Source: Cycas panzhihuaensis
Taxonomy: Eukaryota; Cycadophyta
Length of the DNA: 64,000 bases
Direction of reading: 5' to 3'
NCBI GenBank assembly: GCA_023213395.1
Contig: CM041465.1
Span: forward strand, 186,255,741-186,319,740
Position numbers and translations under genes: made by a program. Of this stretch, positions 1 through 11,749 are shown piece by piece. Position 1 is the stretch's first letter; every line of letters starts with the position of its first letter. Under the pieces are notes generated by a model. It searched no databases. It worked only from the letters and a program-made list of their open reading frames with translations, and was not told where the DNA came from.

Positions 1-1419
1 CTTAATAGAGATCTTGAAGAAGAAACTTACATGGCTCAGCAAGAAGGATATGAGATTGAAGTTCAAGAGCATTAAGTTTGCAGGCTCAAAAAGTCCTTAT
101 ACAACCTTAAATAAGCCCCTCATGCTTGGTTTACCAAGTTGTCTAAAAGAATTAGGCAACTTAGATACAAAGTTTATGACTACCAAGATAATAATACAAC
201 ATTGTTCATCAAGTGCCAAAAGGACAAAGTCACTTATCGCATAATCTTTGTGGATGATATGCTAGTAACAAGTAACAATGAACAAGTAATAAGCCAGCTA
301 AAAAGGACCTTAACAAAACGTTCAAATTGTCTAACCTTAGTTTAATAAAATATTACTTGGGAATTGAAGTAACATAAAAGAAAAAAAAAGAATTTCTCTC
401 CTAAGAAAAACATATCAACGATCTTCTAACCAAGTTTCACTTAGAAGATGCTCAACCAGTGGTTTTACCTATGGATCCTAATACTAAACTCTCAGTTGAT
501 AACAACACTAGGGAGGCAGATACAATACTCGATAGAAAACTTGTATGTAGTCTCATCTACACTACTAATACAAGGCCAAACATTGCACACTTTATTAGCA
601 TTCTTACACAATTCATGACAAATGCTAAGTAGAATCACTGATAGGCTATAGTTTGGGTGTTAAAATACCTAAAGATAACTAGTAAATTTGGTTTGTTATA
701 TGAACCTAATAATGAATTTAAGTTTTCTGCATATATAGACTTAGATTTTACAAGAGATAAAGATATAGGAAGGTCTACATCTAGGTATGTAACATTTCTT
801 GGAATAGCACTAATATCATGGAGATCTAGACAACATAAGATAGTTGCTGATTCAACTACCGAAGCTAAATACATTACTACTTTTAAGACCAGCAAAGAGG
901 TGATAAAGCTTAGAAAATGATTGGAAACATTGAATATCACCTAAATAAGTCATACTGACCTTCATGTGGTTAATCAATTAGTAATCCACATGGCAAAAAA
1001 TCATGTATTTCATGATCGTACCAAATACATAAGTACAAGAGTCCACAAGATTAGAGAATTTTTTTATGATAGTACAATTCAATTGGAATACTACCCCATA
1101 GTAGATCAAGTGGTTGATATCTTTACCAAACCACTACAAAAGGTGAAATTTGAATAGTTTTGAAGGTAACTTAGCCTTAAGACATCCATATTTAACTAAT
1201 CAAAGAAGATGGAAATATGATTAGCATACTCTATTCTTTTCATGAAAACCCCTTATGGATGCAAAAGAATAAGAGTAAGTCTCTACTATATCCTATTTAT
1301 GAAAACCCTATATGGGCATGGAAGGATAATGATACTAGTTTTAAAAAATTAGAATCTGTGAAAACTTGAAATAGGAATAGGGGATGACCAAATGGTATAT
1401 AGAGACATAGTAGATTAAG
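1..1419 (+). pseudogene. Ty1/copia RT-RNase H, array copy 1 (5' cut by window edge)
   Basis: Degenerate 3' part of a copia Pol polyprotein. Reading forward with frame changes one sees the RT palm (ETYMAQQEGYEI, then KKSLYNLK before APHAWF), the catalytic segment IIFVDDMLVTSNN near 245-285, and RNase H from about 640 to 1155, with SRYVTFLGIALISWRSR, ADSTTEAKYI and the terminal DIFTKPLQKVKFE. The order RT then RNase H at the 3' end, with no integrase after it, is that of copia and not of Ty3. Stops and frameshifts at about 345, 620 and 918 rule out a working protein. After the stop near 1157 an untranslated stretch repeats TTATGAAAACCCY twice. Confidence 0.9.
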
Positions 1420-3245
1420 TGCCCATAGAGTAAGGATGCAGGAATCATTATATATTGAGCTTGAACTAACAAAACTACACTTTACTCTTAATGAAAAGCC
1501 CCTCTTATTCCAAGAAGCTATAAACCATACAATATAGAGAAATGCAATAAACAAAGAATACCAATCTCTTATAAAAAATGGTACATAGGAGCTCATTGAT
1601 CTACCACTTGGCAAAAAGGTAGTTCAAAATAAATAGGTGTTCAAAAACAAATATAGATCAGACGACACCCTTAAAAAATATAAGGTGAGGTTGGTAGCTA
1701 AAGGATTCACACAAAGGGAAGGCATCGATTACACTAAAGTATTTACACCTACAACCAAGTGGCCTACAATTAGAACTTTTGTAGCCTTGGCTGCTTAACA
1801 GAGTTGGAAAATCCACCAGCTCAATATTAAAACCACATTTCTCAATGGAGATCTTGAAGAAGAAACTTACATGGCTCAGCAAGAAGGATATAAGATTTAA
1901 GGTTAAGAGCATAAAGTTTGTAGGCTCAAAAAGTCCTTGTACGGCCTTAAATAAGCCCCTTAGGCTTGGTTTGCCAAGTTGTCTAAAAGAATAAGGCAAC
2001 TTAGATATGAAGTTTGTGACTACCAAGATATTGATACAACATTGTTCATTAAGTGCCAAAAGGACAAAGTCACTTATCTCATAATCTTTGTGGATGATAT
2101 ACTAGTAACAAGTAATAATGAATAGGTAATAAGCTAGCTAAAAATAGACCTTGGAAAAATGTTCAAATTATTTGACCTCAGTTTGATGAAATATTACTTG
2201 GGAATAACAAAAATTTTCCTCTCCTAAGAAAAATACATCAACGATCTTCCAACCAAGTTTTAGTTAGAAGATGCTCAACCAGTGGCTTTACCTATGGATC
2301 CTAATACTAAACTCTCAGTTGATAGCAACACTAGGGAGGCAGATGTAATACTCGATAGAAAACTTGTATGTAGTCTCATCTGCACTACAAATACAAGGCC
2401 AAATATTACGCAATTTGTTAGTATTCTTGCATGATTCATGACAAATCCTAAGAAGAATCACTGGTAGGCTATAGTTTAGGTGTTAAAATACCTAAAGACA
2501 ACTAGTAAATTTAGACTGTTGTATGAACCTAATAATGAATTTAAGTTTTCTGTATATACAGACTTAGACTTTGTAGGAGATAAAGATACATGAAGATCTA
2601 CATCTAGGTATGTAACATTTCTTGAAATAGCACCAATATCATGGAGATCTAGAGAGCATAAGATAGTTGCTGATTCAACTACTGAAGTCAAATGCATTTC
2701 TACTTTTAAGACCAGCAAAGAGGTGATATGGCTTAGAAAATTATTAAAAACATTGAATATCACCTAAACAAGTCATATTGACCTTCATGTGGATAATCAA
2801 TTAGTAATCCATATGGCAAAAAATCATGTATTTCATGATCATACCAAACACATAAGTACGAAAGTCCACAAGATTAGAGAACTTTTTTATGACAGAACAA
2901 TTTAATTAGAATACTACCCCACAGTAGATCAAGTGGTTGATATCTTCACCAAACCACTACAAAGGTGAAATTTGAACATTTTTTAAGGCAACTTGGCCTT
3001 AGGGCCTCCATCTTTAACTAATCAAAGAAGATGGTAATAGGATTAGTATACTCTATTATTTTCATGAAAACCCCCTGTGGATGCCGAAGAATAAGAGTAA
3101 GTCTCTACTATATCCTATTTATGAAAACCCTATGTGGGCATGGAAGGATAAAGGTTGTACTAGTTTTGAAAAATTAGAATATGTGAAAACTTGAAATGGG
3201 TATAGGGGATGACCAAATGCTATATAGAGACATAGTAGATTAAAT
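1420..3245 (+). pseudogene. Ty1/copia RT-RNase H, array copy 2
   Basis: Full-length unit of the array. It starts in the region before the RT palm, with readable segments such as INKEYQSLIKNGT, the KYKVRLVAKGFTQREGID motif of copia RT near 1675-1735, FLNGDLEEETYMAQQEGY near 1840-1895, and a YVDD-type box IIFVDDILVTSNN near 2080-2120. RNase H follows from about 2480 to 2990 (LYEPNNEFKFSVYTD, ending in DIFTKPLQR). Many in-frame stops, for example where a conserved Trp or Gln would be, show long decay. No integrase, gag or protease lies upstream; the unit begins directly after the 3' untranslated tail of copy 1. Confidence 0.9.
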
Positions 3246-5088
3246 GCCTATAGAGTAAGGATATAGGAATCATTATATACTGAGCTTGAACTGACAGAAC
3301 TACACCTTGCTCTTAATGAAGAGCCTCTCTTGTGCTAAGAAGCCATAAAACATACAATCTAGAGAAATACAATAAATGAAGAATACCAATCTCTTATAAA
3401 AAATGGTACATGAGAGCTCATTGATCTACCACATGGCAGAAAGGTAGTTCAAAATAAATGGGTGTTAGAAAATAAATATAGATCAGATGAAACCCTTAAA
3501 AAATATAAGGTGAGGCTGGTAGCTAAAAGATTCATACAAAGGGAAGGCATCAACTACACTAAAGTATTTGCACCTATAACCAAGTGGCCTACAATTAGAA
3601 CTTTTATGGCCTTGGCTACTTAACAGGGTTAGAAAATCCACCAGCTCAATATTGAAACCACATTTCTCAATGGAGATCTTGAAGAAGAAACTTACATGGC
3701 TCAGCAAGAAGGATATGAGATTGAAGGTCAAGAGCATAAAGTTTACAGGCTCAGAAAGTCCTTGTACGACCTTAAACAAGCCCCTCATGCTTGGTATACC
3801 AAGTTGTTTGAAAGAATGAGGTAACTTATATATGAAGTTTGTAACTACTAAGATATTGATATAACATTGTTCATTAAGTGCCAAAAGGACAAAGTCACTT
3901 ATCTCATAATCTTTGTGGATGATATGTTAGTAACATGTAACAATGAACAGGTAATAAGTTAGTTGAAAAAGGACCTTGGCAAAACATTCAAATTGTCTGA
4001 CATCAGTTTGATAAAATATTACTTAGAAATTGAAGTAACATAAAATAATAAAAAAAAAAATTCTCTCATAAGAAAAATACATCAATGATCTTCTAACCAA
4101 GTTTTAGTTAGAAGATGCTCAACCAATGGCTTTACCTATGGATCCTAATATTAAACTCTTAGTTGATAGCAACACTAGGGAGGCAGACGCAACACTCGAT
4201 AGGAAACATGTATGTAGCCTCATGTACACTACCAATACAAGGCTAAATATTGCACACTTTATTAGCATTCTTACACGATTCATAACAAAACTTAAACAAA
4301 ATCATTGGTTGGCTATAGTTTAGGTGTTAAAATACCTAAAGATAACTAGTAAATTTGGTCTATTGTATGAACCTAATAATGAATTTAAGTTTTCTACATA
4401 TACAGACTTAAACTTTGCAAGAGATAAAGATATAGGAAGATCTACATCGGGGTATGTAACATTTCTTAGAATAGCACCAATATCATAGAGATCTAGACAG
4501 CATAAGATAGTTGTTAATTCAACTACTGAAGCTAAATACATTGCTACTTTTAAGACCAGTAAAAAGGTGATATGGCTTAGAAAATTATTAAAAACATTGG
4601 ATATCGCCTAAATAGGTCATACTAACATTCATGTAGATAATTAATTAGTAATCCACTTGGCAAAAAAATATGTATTTCATGATCGTAGCAAACACATAAG
4701 TATAAAATTCCATAATATTAGAGAAGTTTTTTATGATGGCACAATTCAATTGGAATACTGCCCCACAGTAGATCAAGTGGCTGATATCTTCACCAAACTA
4801 CTAGAAAAGGTAAAATTTAAATAGTTTTGAGGGCAACTCAGTCTTAGGGCCTCTATCTTTAACTAATTAAAGAAGATGGTAATAGGATTAGCATACTCTA
4901 TTCTTTTTGTGAAAACCCTTGTGGACGCGGAAGAATAAGGGTAAGTCTCTACTCTATCCTATTTATGAAAACCGTATGTGGGCATGGAAGGATAAGGGTT
5001 ATACTAGTTTTGAAAAATTAGAATCTGTGAAAACCTAAAATGGGCATAGGGGATGACCAAATAGTATAAAGAGACATAGTAGATTAAG
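3246..5088 (+). pseudogene. Ty1/copia RT-RNase H, array copy 3
   Basis: Third unit of the array, with the same domain order. RT motifs include KYKVRLVAKRFIQREGIN near 3505-3560, FLNGDLEEETYMAQQEGYEI near 3665-3725 and IIFVDDMLVTCNN near 3905-3945. RNase H runs from about 4320 to 4820 (RSTSGYVTFLRIAPIS, EAKYIATFKTSKK, DIFTKLLEKVKFK). Reading frame is lost repeatedly. Unlike copies 1 and 2, this one is followed by new sequence leading to a polypurine tract at about 5303, so it is probably the original 3' end of the element, with copies 1 and 2 added upstream by duplication. Confidence 0.9.
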
Positions 5089-5302
5089 CTGCACATTTAA
5101 ACTGTTTAGCTATTAGGCTACATCAAAGAGACACTTTAGCCATTTTAATTTATAAAAGGGGCTATAAATCTTAAAAAGTCTATGGGTTTTTATTCCCCAT
5201 GAGAGTTTTCTTACAAAAGTGTCATTTAGAATTTTAATGTAATAATGATGCTCAAATAAATACCTTATAGAATAGATTTTCTTAAAATGACCTTCCACCA
5301 TT

Positions 5303-5312
5303 AAGGGGGGGA
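5303..5312 (+). other. Polypurine tract of the copia element
   Basis: AAGGGGGGGA directly before CTGAAAGAGG. A G-rich purine run at the 3' end of the internal region primes plus-strand DNA synthesis in LTR retrotransposons. It lies about 215 bases after the last RNase H unit, where such a site is expected, and the next TG (5314) would open the 3' LTR. Confidence 0.6.
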
Positions 5313-5313
5313 C

Positions 5314-5800
5314 TGAAAGAGGTTAATGTACCAAGGTCATTTGTGTAGATTAATTAAGTGACCTTAGGATATATTATTAAAATTAGTCTCTTAGTGAAAT
5401 GTATTTGATGTGCATTTAGACATAATTTCAAGTTCATGTCATTAGATAAGAAAATCTTAACCCTAATACTCACCCTTAATAATAAAAGGCAAAATCTTAA
5501 GGAGGGAGTTATTATTCATTCTCACCTCCAAGCTTGCTCTCATATCTTATTTTATTTCTTTTTTATTCTCCATTACTATTGTGTGTATGTAAGTGATTTA
5601 TTCCCTTGATCCATCTTTTCTTTAGGCAGAGGGGTTTTACTGGCAAAATGAGTAACCAAGCCTCTAGGAAGGAGAGCTCTTCATAGGAGCAATGAAATTT
5701 GAAACCGTTAAATCTAGTGTAGTGTTAACTCAAAGAGCTTCAAAATGAATGGTTACTTGATAGGGTTTTGATCACTGTGGAGAGTGCACCAGCCTGTAGA
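5314..5800 (+). repeat. Probable 3' LTR of the copia element (right edge uncertain)
   Basis: Sequence after the polypurine tract opens with TG and contains a TATA-like AATAATAAAAGGC at about 5480-5495 and a T-rich stretch at 5535-5620. This is consistent with an LTR promoter and start region. No matching 5' LTR is in the window and I cannot fix the CA end, so the right limit is approximate. Confidence 0.4.
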
Positions 5801-5829
5801 AGTTTAAGTTCTTATAAAACCTTAAAAAA

Positions 5830-6535
5830 ATAGTGAAAAAATAATAAAAACTTATAAAATATCAACAAAAAACTTAATATAATTTCTCCAAAAGATTGTT
5901 GGGTTGAATACACATGCTATTGCTATATAAATCTAAAAAAATACTGATTAAATAGAGTATACACACTAAAAAATAGCTAAATATTCAATAAAACTACATA
6001 AAACTTATTAATAAAACTTTATAAAATGATAAAATATTAAATGTTTTTGCTTGATGTAAGTAGCTTTGATAGATCTCCTTTTAAAAACCTAATAGATCTT
6101 TACTTGATTCTAAATGAAGCCAACTCAAGAAGCTTCAAATGTAGTCTAGGTTCTAAATTGCTAAATGCAACCAAGATTTGGATCTAATACCAAATGAAGG
6201 ACAATATGTAGAGTGAGACTTTATAATGGCAAGTACATGCTTACTCAAATTAAAAATATCCAATGAATAGCGGGTAGTATTGAAAAACACCGAGGAGGTA
6301 TTCCCACCCCTTATATAGATAATTTTGGGGAGGTGGCAAGTGCCTCAACCTAACTTGTACACATTTCAAATTAATATTAAAAAAATATAATTAATAAATA
6401 GAGCGTATACCTTAATAATAATGCATTATCATATGGTGGCTAATTTGCAGCTTAAGGTGCCCTAGGGAGCTCGAAAGGTGGCTTTGAGGGACCCTAGGTA
6501 CACATCTCTATATGCACATTAGGTGTTATTCCAAT
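5830..6535 (-). mobile_element. Leader and 5' LTR fragment of a gag-only copia-type element (E)
   Basis: On the reverse strand this repeats the start of element A (compare 24150-24857): LTR, primer-binding site and first part of the leader. The stretch 6055-6195 (GATAGATCTCCTTTTAAAAACC, GATGAAGCCAA-like, GATCTAATACCA) parallels 24318-24515 (GATAGATCTCCTTTCCAAAAAC, GCTCTGATACCA). GATCTAATACCA at 6181-6192 is a mutated primer-binding site (reverse complement of TGGTATCAGAGC), and the LTR would begin at TG near 6195 and end near 6535. A shared LTR patch is the hairpin-like GAAAAACACCGAGG plus GAGGTATTCCCACCCC. The internal region further left is lost, so this is a truncated insertion. Confidence 0.55.
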
Positions 6536-7037
6536 ATTTTTGGTCACTGCATAGAGTAATGATAAAATTTAAAAATTTTAGTCACCATGTAAAGCACCAA
6601 AATTTCATCATACAACCATGCTCAAATGAAAGAGCACTAAAAGCTATTATAGAAATGTGACCTTTGTTTGGTCAACAGGTTACTGATTTAACCTAAAATC
6701 CCTTTAACACCTTTTATCATATGTGATTAGGGCTATCTCATTAAGGGCTTAAGCATGGACTTTAATTAACAATTAAAAATGATTTAATGTATCCATATTT
6801 TATAAATGATAAAATATATTTATATCTTAAGTATTTATAGTCAAATATACCAAAAATCTATTGTATCTCATTTGGAGAATTTCATTTGTTTATTATTTAT
6901 TTTTACCATTTTTTACATCTGCTAGAATCTCTATCAATCAAATTCATTTTTTGCATCTCAAAATTCAAGGAATCTATCTTCCTTGATGTGATGTCTCTTT
7001 ATTTTTGTGTCTCCCATCTTATCTCAATATGGCATTA
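6536..7037. other. Unassigned AT-rich spacer
   Basis: No domain, LTR or repeat structure was recognised here. T-rich tracts increase toward the SINE insertion. Confidence 0.5.
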
Positions 7038-7237
7038 CTAATATTGTCTCATCTTTTTTTCTTTTTTTTTGGTTTAACCAAGTGGATGGAATCAGCTCCT
7101 TGTTTGTTGGCATTGTTATCCCTTTCATCTAGTTCACCTATATAACCCCCTATGAGGGTCGAACCTGGGACTTTCAACACCATAGAGTAGATACCTATCA
7201 ATGCACCCTAATGCCTGACCTAATATTATCTTATCTT
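7038..7237 (-). mobile_element. tRNA-derived SINE with 18-bp target-site duplication
   Basis: A SINE on the reverse strand. Its 5' end is at about 7219 and its 3' end is a purine-rich A tail written here as the T runs at 7054-7070. The RNA polymerase III box B appears as AGGGTCGAACC at 7155-7165 (reverse complement GGTTCGACCCT, matching the GGTTCGANNCC consensus), about 60 bases inside the 5' end as in tRNA-like heads; a weaker box A lies nearer the end. The body is about 165 bp. Both sides carry the same 18 bases with two differences: CTAATATTGTCTCATCTT at 7038-7055 and CTAATATTATCTTATCTT at 7220-7237. Such a duplication next to an A tail is the mark of LINE-driven retroposition. Confidence 0.8.
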
Positions 7238-8639
7238 ATAATTACTTAATTCCTGTGGTACCTAATTTAACTATAACAATCATTCAAATTTAGTGATATA
7301 GTTTTAGATCAAGTAATTAACATCATTTTTAGTTGTTATTATTGCATTTAATAAGAGCTTCATTGTCACTGACCTGTAAAGGAAGATAACATAGGAGAAT
7401 TAATACGGAAATATCAATAATCCCATTTAAAAAGTAGACAAGAAACACATGTAATAACTTTGATTTCTTAGGTAAGGAAGGTCTATGCAAGACATCTAAT
7501 GGCCTTAATACAAGGAATTATGAGTTTGGATTTACTCTCTATAATGATTCTTAGAAACTTATCAACTAATATATTAGCAGTGGAAGAATTTAAACATAGA
7601 CTTCTTTACATTCTATAGAGATGAATTACTAATTTGATGACATTTATTTCCATACCTTAAAGCTTACAAATCTGATCTTTGATGATGTTAGTAATCTAAT
7701 TTGTATAAGCTAGTTGTGAATTTAATTTAGTTTCCATGTCTTCACTTCCTCATGGTTGGTTTTGCTCCATTGACATGTAGGGGTTTATCACAATATTGTA
7801 CCCTCATTGTCTCAAAGTTGACCTAGCAAATGTAGGTTTCCAAAAATATGATGTGTGGTACTAACCCTCTATATAGAAGATACTTGGTTGCTTTAAAAAA
7901 CATTTCATATGGACAAGCAATAACATTCCAACACTCTATAACAAACCAATTTTTTATTTAACTCTATATAATATAACCAATGATATTTTAAACTAAATTC
8001 ACCTATAGACACACTAACAAATACCTTGATTACTACCTTAATTCATTGGTTCCACAACATAGGTTAAAAAATTAATTAACAACCCATGACTAACCTACTT
8101 TGATACCACATGAGATTTAAAAAAAATAAAAGAACCAATTCAAAACACTAGACATAAATTTTAGTTAAAATTAGTCTATCATCATAAAACTAGAATGACT
8201 CTCTATAATCAATCTATTATATAATAAAACTCTATACATATATTTGTACAAGTAGGAAATAAGAACTCGTAATTACCATGACACATGTCACAAGTCCATT
8301 TAAGACTTTTGAAACTCTTGATGACTCACCAACCTAAATTTATCCTATATGAATATTAATTCTAATGATCTTAAGCTCAAAAAATTTCCTATACTTTCAC
8401 CTCCATCTTCACATAAGAAGTTGCCTTAGTGGTATTTAAAAACCATGGAGGACACATAAAAGAGGTTACCCAATATAAAGGGTAAGAAAAAATCTTAGAT
8501 GCAACCTTTTAAGTAGGTGAATGCAACTCTTATATCACAAGTGTTATATTCAAATGAACTTTCTACTATTATATAGGTAATATTAAAGAACAAAATTATA
8601 ATAAACTAATAAATACTAGGATCTAAGAATCAAGAAATA
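7238..8639. other. Unassigned AT-rich spacer
   Basis: About 1.4 kb with no protein domain I can recognise and no clear repeat. All frames are short. The right end may hold eroded upstream parts of the copia RT that becomes readable at about 8640. Confidence 0.45.
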
Positions 8640-9419
8640 ACTACACTTCGGATTTAGTAAAATTAACTACTAAGAAGCAAACAATTAGTAGTAAATGGAT
8701 ATATAGGTCTAATTATAAAATAAATATACTTTTAGATAAACGCAAGGTACAATCTATAACTAAAGGCTTAAAGTCATAAGAAGGTATCAACTATAAAGAG
8801 ACATTTACTCCAATTACAAAGATAAATGTTATTCAACTCATTGTGGTAATGGTTAGTTCAATTAGTAGTTTTACAAAATAGATGTAAAAATTTCATTCCT
8901 AAATGGAGACTTAATAAAAGAGGTTTATATGGAGCACCCATCTAGATTTATATGAAAAGTCTAAGAGAAATTAGAATGCCAACTTAAAAAGGCTTTGTAT
9001 AAATTAAAATAGGCTTTGAGAGTTTAGTATTAAAAAAATGATAAAAACTTTCTAAAAATTAGGCTTGGTAGATCTCCAAATGACTTATAGTTGCATATCA
9101 ATATCTTGGATGATAAAGTTATATTTATGATATTGTATATTGATGAATTATTGATCTTAACTAATGACATCAATATGATATTAGACCTAAAAATAGATAT
9201 AAGCCACATAATTAAGATAATAGATTTGGGAACATTTCACTACTTTCTTAGAGTGGAAGTATGATAAAGTATTGGATGTGTCTTCATCTTATAAGAGAAA
9301 TACACTTGGAAAATTATGAAGAAATTCATAATAGAGGATTATAAGCCTATTTCTACCACCATAGAGATAGGTTTCAAGTTAATAACACAAGATGGTGGAG
9401 TAAATGTTGATGCCACATT
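8640..9419 (+). pseudogene. Ty1/copia RT relic (second copia lineage)
   Basis: Heavily decayed copia reverse transcriptase in several frames. Readable pieces in order: KKQTISSKWIYRSNYKIN, INYKETFTPITKINVIQLI (the copia segment before the first catalytic Asp), a palm piece LNGD-like near 8905, KKALYKLK-like near 8985, ILYIDELLILTND near 9133-9170 (YVDD box with the second Asp changed to Glu), and KPISTTIEIGFKLITQDGG near 9340-9400. It is too diverged from the array at 1-5088 to be another copy of it. The relic stops at about 9419, where the LTR of the reverse-strand Ty3 element begins, so that element appears to have inserted into it. I did not find the remaining RNase H on the far side. Confidence 0.75.
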
Positions 9420-9795
9420 TGTGATGAGCTTATCCCAATATTCTTCAACTTTGAGTACCAAAACAAAATCTTAGACAATAATACATTGCTTTTATTAGCA
9501 ATGATTAAGTCTTAGTACACAAGAAAAATATCTCACAAGAGAACTAAAGAGTACCAAAGAGAAGTGAAAAGGGTATCAAAGTAGAACCTCTAAAGGAAAA
9601 TAAGTCTCAATAATCCTTACTTTACAATGAGTGAGCCTTAAATATGTAAGAAAGGCCTCTTTTAAAAGATATTATTAATAAAATAATAACCTCTAATTTT
9701 ATTAGCAGACATAAGTAGCCTATGCATAAAAATTAATGGCTAGCACTAACCATCAAGGTTATTTTATCATATGTGCTAGCTAACCATATAATATA
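9420..9795 (-). repeat. 3' LTR of Ty3/gypsy element G1 (edges approximate)
   Basis: The stretch between the broken copia RT and the end of the G1 integrase sits where the 3' LTR should be on the reverse strand. It is bounded on the integrase side by a purine run (reverse complement of CCCCTCCCTTGA, 9797-9808) that serves as polypurine tract. No second LTR copy was found near 14000-14900, so the limits come from context only. Confidence 0.45.
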
Positions 9796-9797
9796 TC

Positions 9798-11240
9798 CCC
9801 TCCCTTGAAATGTTGGATCCTTGAAGCTAAGAAGAAGATGAGAATACTACTTAATAAATTTGACAGACTCTCATGTTGCAAACTTAAAGTACTAAAAAAT
9901 TGTTTTATTCTAAAGGCAGTGTTGGCAACTGGTTAGAAGATGGTTAGTTAAAATAACAAGATGTTGCTCTTTATTTAGAACCGATAAGATAGACTGAGGT
10001 ATAATCATTTTTTTGAGGTGCTTCTTAAGGAAAGAGACATAATACGTTATAGATTTTTATGTAAGAGGTAGTTTGAGTGCATAGACAAATTTACCAATTT
10101 ATTAAAGAACTTTATATAGGCCATAATAATGTGGACTTAGATTTTGGATTTTATGATATTTAAGGGATTGTTACTTATATTGTTGGAGGCAAAGGGGAAA
10201 CTAAGTCATAATTAATCAATCTGGACATCAAAAGATCTATCAAAACAATGGTAGTTAATGAGTTATTTCATGCAATTTTGGGTTCTTATAAGGTTTTTTT
10301 TAAATGTTTGAATAATTTGGTCCATATATTGAAGTCTTCATTGGGCTACAGTAGTTTGAAGATTAATGGTAAGACTATGATGAGATAGCGGGGGATATTC
10401 ATAGAGGGCTATAAAAGGGGACATGCCAACAAGTGAGTAGTGGGATGAGTTGTACCAATGCTTTATAAGAGCTAGCCATGAAGTCTATTTATGTTGAAGT
10501 TTAGATGTAAAGTATTACAATTCTAATGTCTTATTTAGGACTTCAGATTAACCATTAATTTGTAGATGGTACATTAATCTCATGTTGAATGAAGTCCTAA
10601 AAGCCCAAAAGAGTTCTTGCCAAAATATGCTAGTAAATTTGGAATCCTAATTACAGACAATCATTGGTGGGAAACCATGGGGGTAAAAAATAGAATGAAT
10701 GTAAAGATCAATCAAGCATGAGGATTTATAAGAGGTATGGATAAATAAAAAAGTGCATACTTGGTGAGTCTATCAATGACTACCCATAATAAGCTAGACC
10801 CAGTAGATAATGGGAAACCCATGATGAAATATATACCAATATCTTACCATTTGCCTTTGGGTATATGTAGGGGTTAGAGGAGGCTTAGTTGAGCTTTTTT
10901 ATTAATCATATCTTTTATATTAATTTTATTTGTTTGGAAAGTATGACATTTAGAGATGAACATAAAGATGGAGGATTTCATATTAGGCCAGTAAAAATTA
11001 AATAAAAAATGATGATATATTTTATCCAATCTCGAGTGACCATTAAGGGGAGTAGAATGATATTTTAATAAAATACATCTGATGAAATATGAGGAATGGT
11101 GAACAAAAATATGATTTTGTTATAAGAGCTAGGAGATGTATAACTGCCAATCTTTATAGCTATGAAATTTAGAGGCCGATTTATCAAAATCTAGCTAGGA
11201 TATATTTTTGGTTACCAGTTTTATTAGCCATAATGGTTAT
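9798..11240 (-). pseudogene. Ty3/gypsy integrase, element G1
   Basis: Reverse-strand integrase with frameshifts. From high to low coordinates: the zinc-binding region with GHSRLDKIYHHF and CHTFQTNK near 10930-11065; the catalytic core opening with IPKGKWEDIG-like and WVVIDRLTKYA near 10765-10870 (first catalytic Asp); a second block near 10590-10680 reading DRDSKFTSIFWQELFWAF (second Asp), then GQSEVLNKTLE near 10520-10560 (catalytic Glu, with one stop just before); WYNSSHYSLVGMSPF near 10440-10480; and a C-terminal TFQGRG just before the polypurine tract. So the DDE residues are still legible, although the reading frame is broken. In plant Ty3 elements this enzyme inserts the cDNA into the genome. 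Confidence 0.85.
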
Positions 11241-11249
11241 GGTTTAGAA

Positions 11250-11745
11250 ATTACATAAATAGTGGGTTCATTAGTGAGAGGCTCCATGGGGAAGCAACAG
11301 AGGGCATCAACAATCACATTTTCCTTGTCTTTTTTATATGCAACAGTGAAATTGAATACTTGTAAATGGTTGATCCGTTAAACTTGTTCTTTAGATAGGA
11401 CTAATTGATCAAGAAGATGATAAAGGCTATGATGGTTTATTAAGATAATGAACTTAGAACCTAAAAGATACTAGTTCCATTTATTAATGGCATGTAACAT
11501 AATTTTCATATCCTTTTGATATGTCAATAAGCAACATTCATGGTCTTTAAGTTTACAACTCTTAAATGCTATTGGATAAAAGTTTTATATAACAATGACA
11601 CCTATTCTAAATCATGAAGTATCACATTATAATTGGAAGGGTTAGAAGAAGTCGAGGGTGACAAGAATGGAGGTAGAGTCATAATAGACTCAAGGTTGTT
11701 AAAATCTTTCTCCACCTCTTGTGACCATTGAAATACATCCTTTTA
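11250..11745 (-). pseudogene. Ty3/gypsy RNase H, element G1
   Basis: Follows RT and precedes integrase on the reverse strand, as in Ty3/gypsy. Readable parts are FQWSQEVEKDFNNLESIM near 11665-11735, which in the family joins RT thumb to RNase H, then a long eroded middle, and FNFTVAYKKDKENVIVDAL near 11300-11360, the end of RNase H that normally reads as the tether to the integrase zinc finger. Several stops and frameshifts are present. It would degrade the RNA strand of the RNA-DNA hybrid. Confidence 0.7.
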
Positions 11746-11749
11746 TAGT

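Larger units (their letters stand above)
1..5088 (+). repeat. Tandem array of three copia RT/RNase H units
   Basis: Three direct copies of one roughly 1.83-kb segment lie head to tail. The same landmark (ATCTTGAAGAAGAAACTTAC) occurs at 11, 1851 and 3676, so the spacing is 1840 and 1825 bases. Each unit runs from just upstream of the copia reverse transcriptase through RNase H into a 3' untranslated stretch, and the join to the next unit follows the same sequence (GACATAGTAGATTAAG, ending at about 1419, 3245 and 5088). The first copy is cut by the window edge. Only the last copy continues into a polypurine tract and LTR-like sequence, so this is an internal partial triplication of one element rather than three insertions. 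The copies differ by many point changes and small indels, so the amplification is old. Confidence 0.9.

Noticed and set aside
1297-3884. Reverse-strand frames of 105-133 codons at 1297-1614, 1658-2059 and 3483-3884
   Set aside because: They are antisense shadows of the copia RT units and recur in each copy for that reason.
635-4541. Reverse-strand frames of 73-101 codons at 635-940, 2476-2763 and 4320-4541
   Set aside because: Antisense shadows of RNase H; the forward strand carries the known domain.
5314-5800. An exact CA end for the first copia LTR
   Set aside because: Several CA candidates exist and no second LTR copy is available, so no end was fixed.
7141-7170. A tRNA gene, from the box B match
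   Set aside because: No cloverleaf or acceptor stem can be drawn; the A tail and TSD show a SINE.
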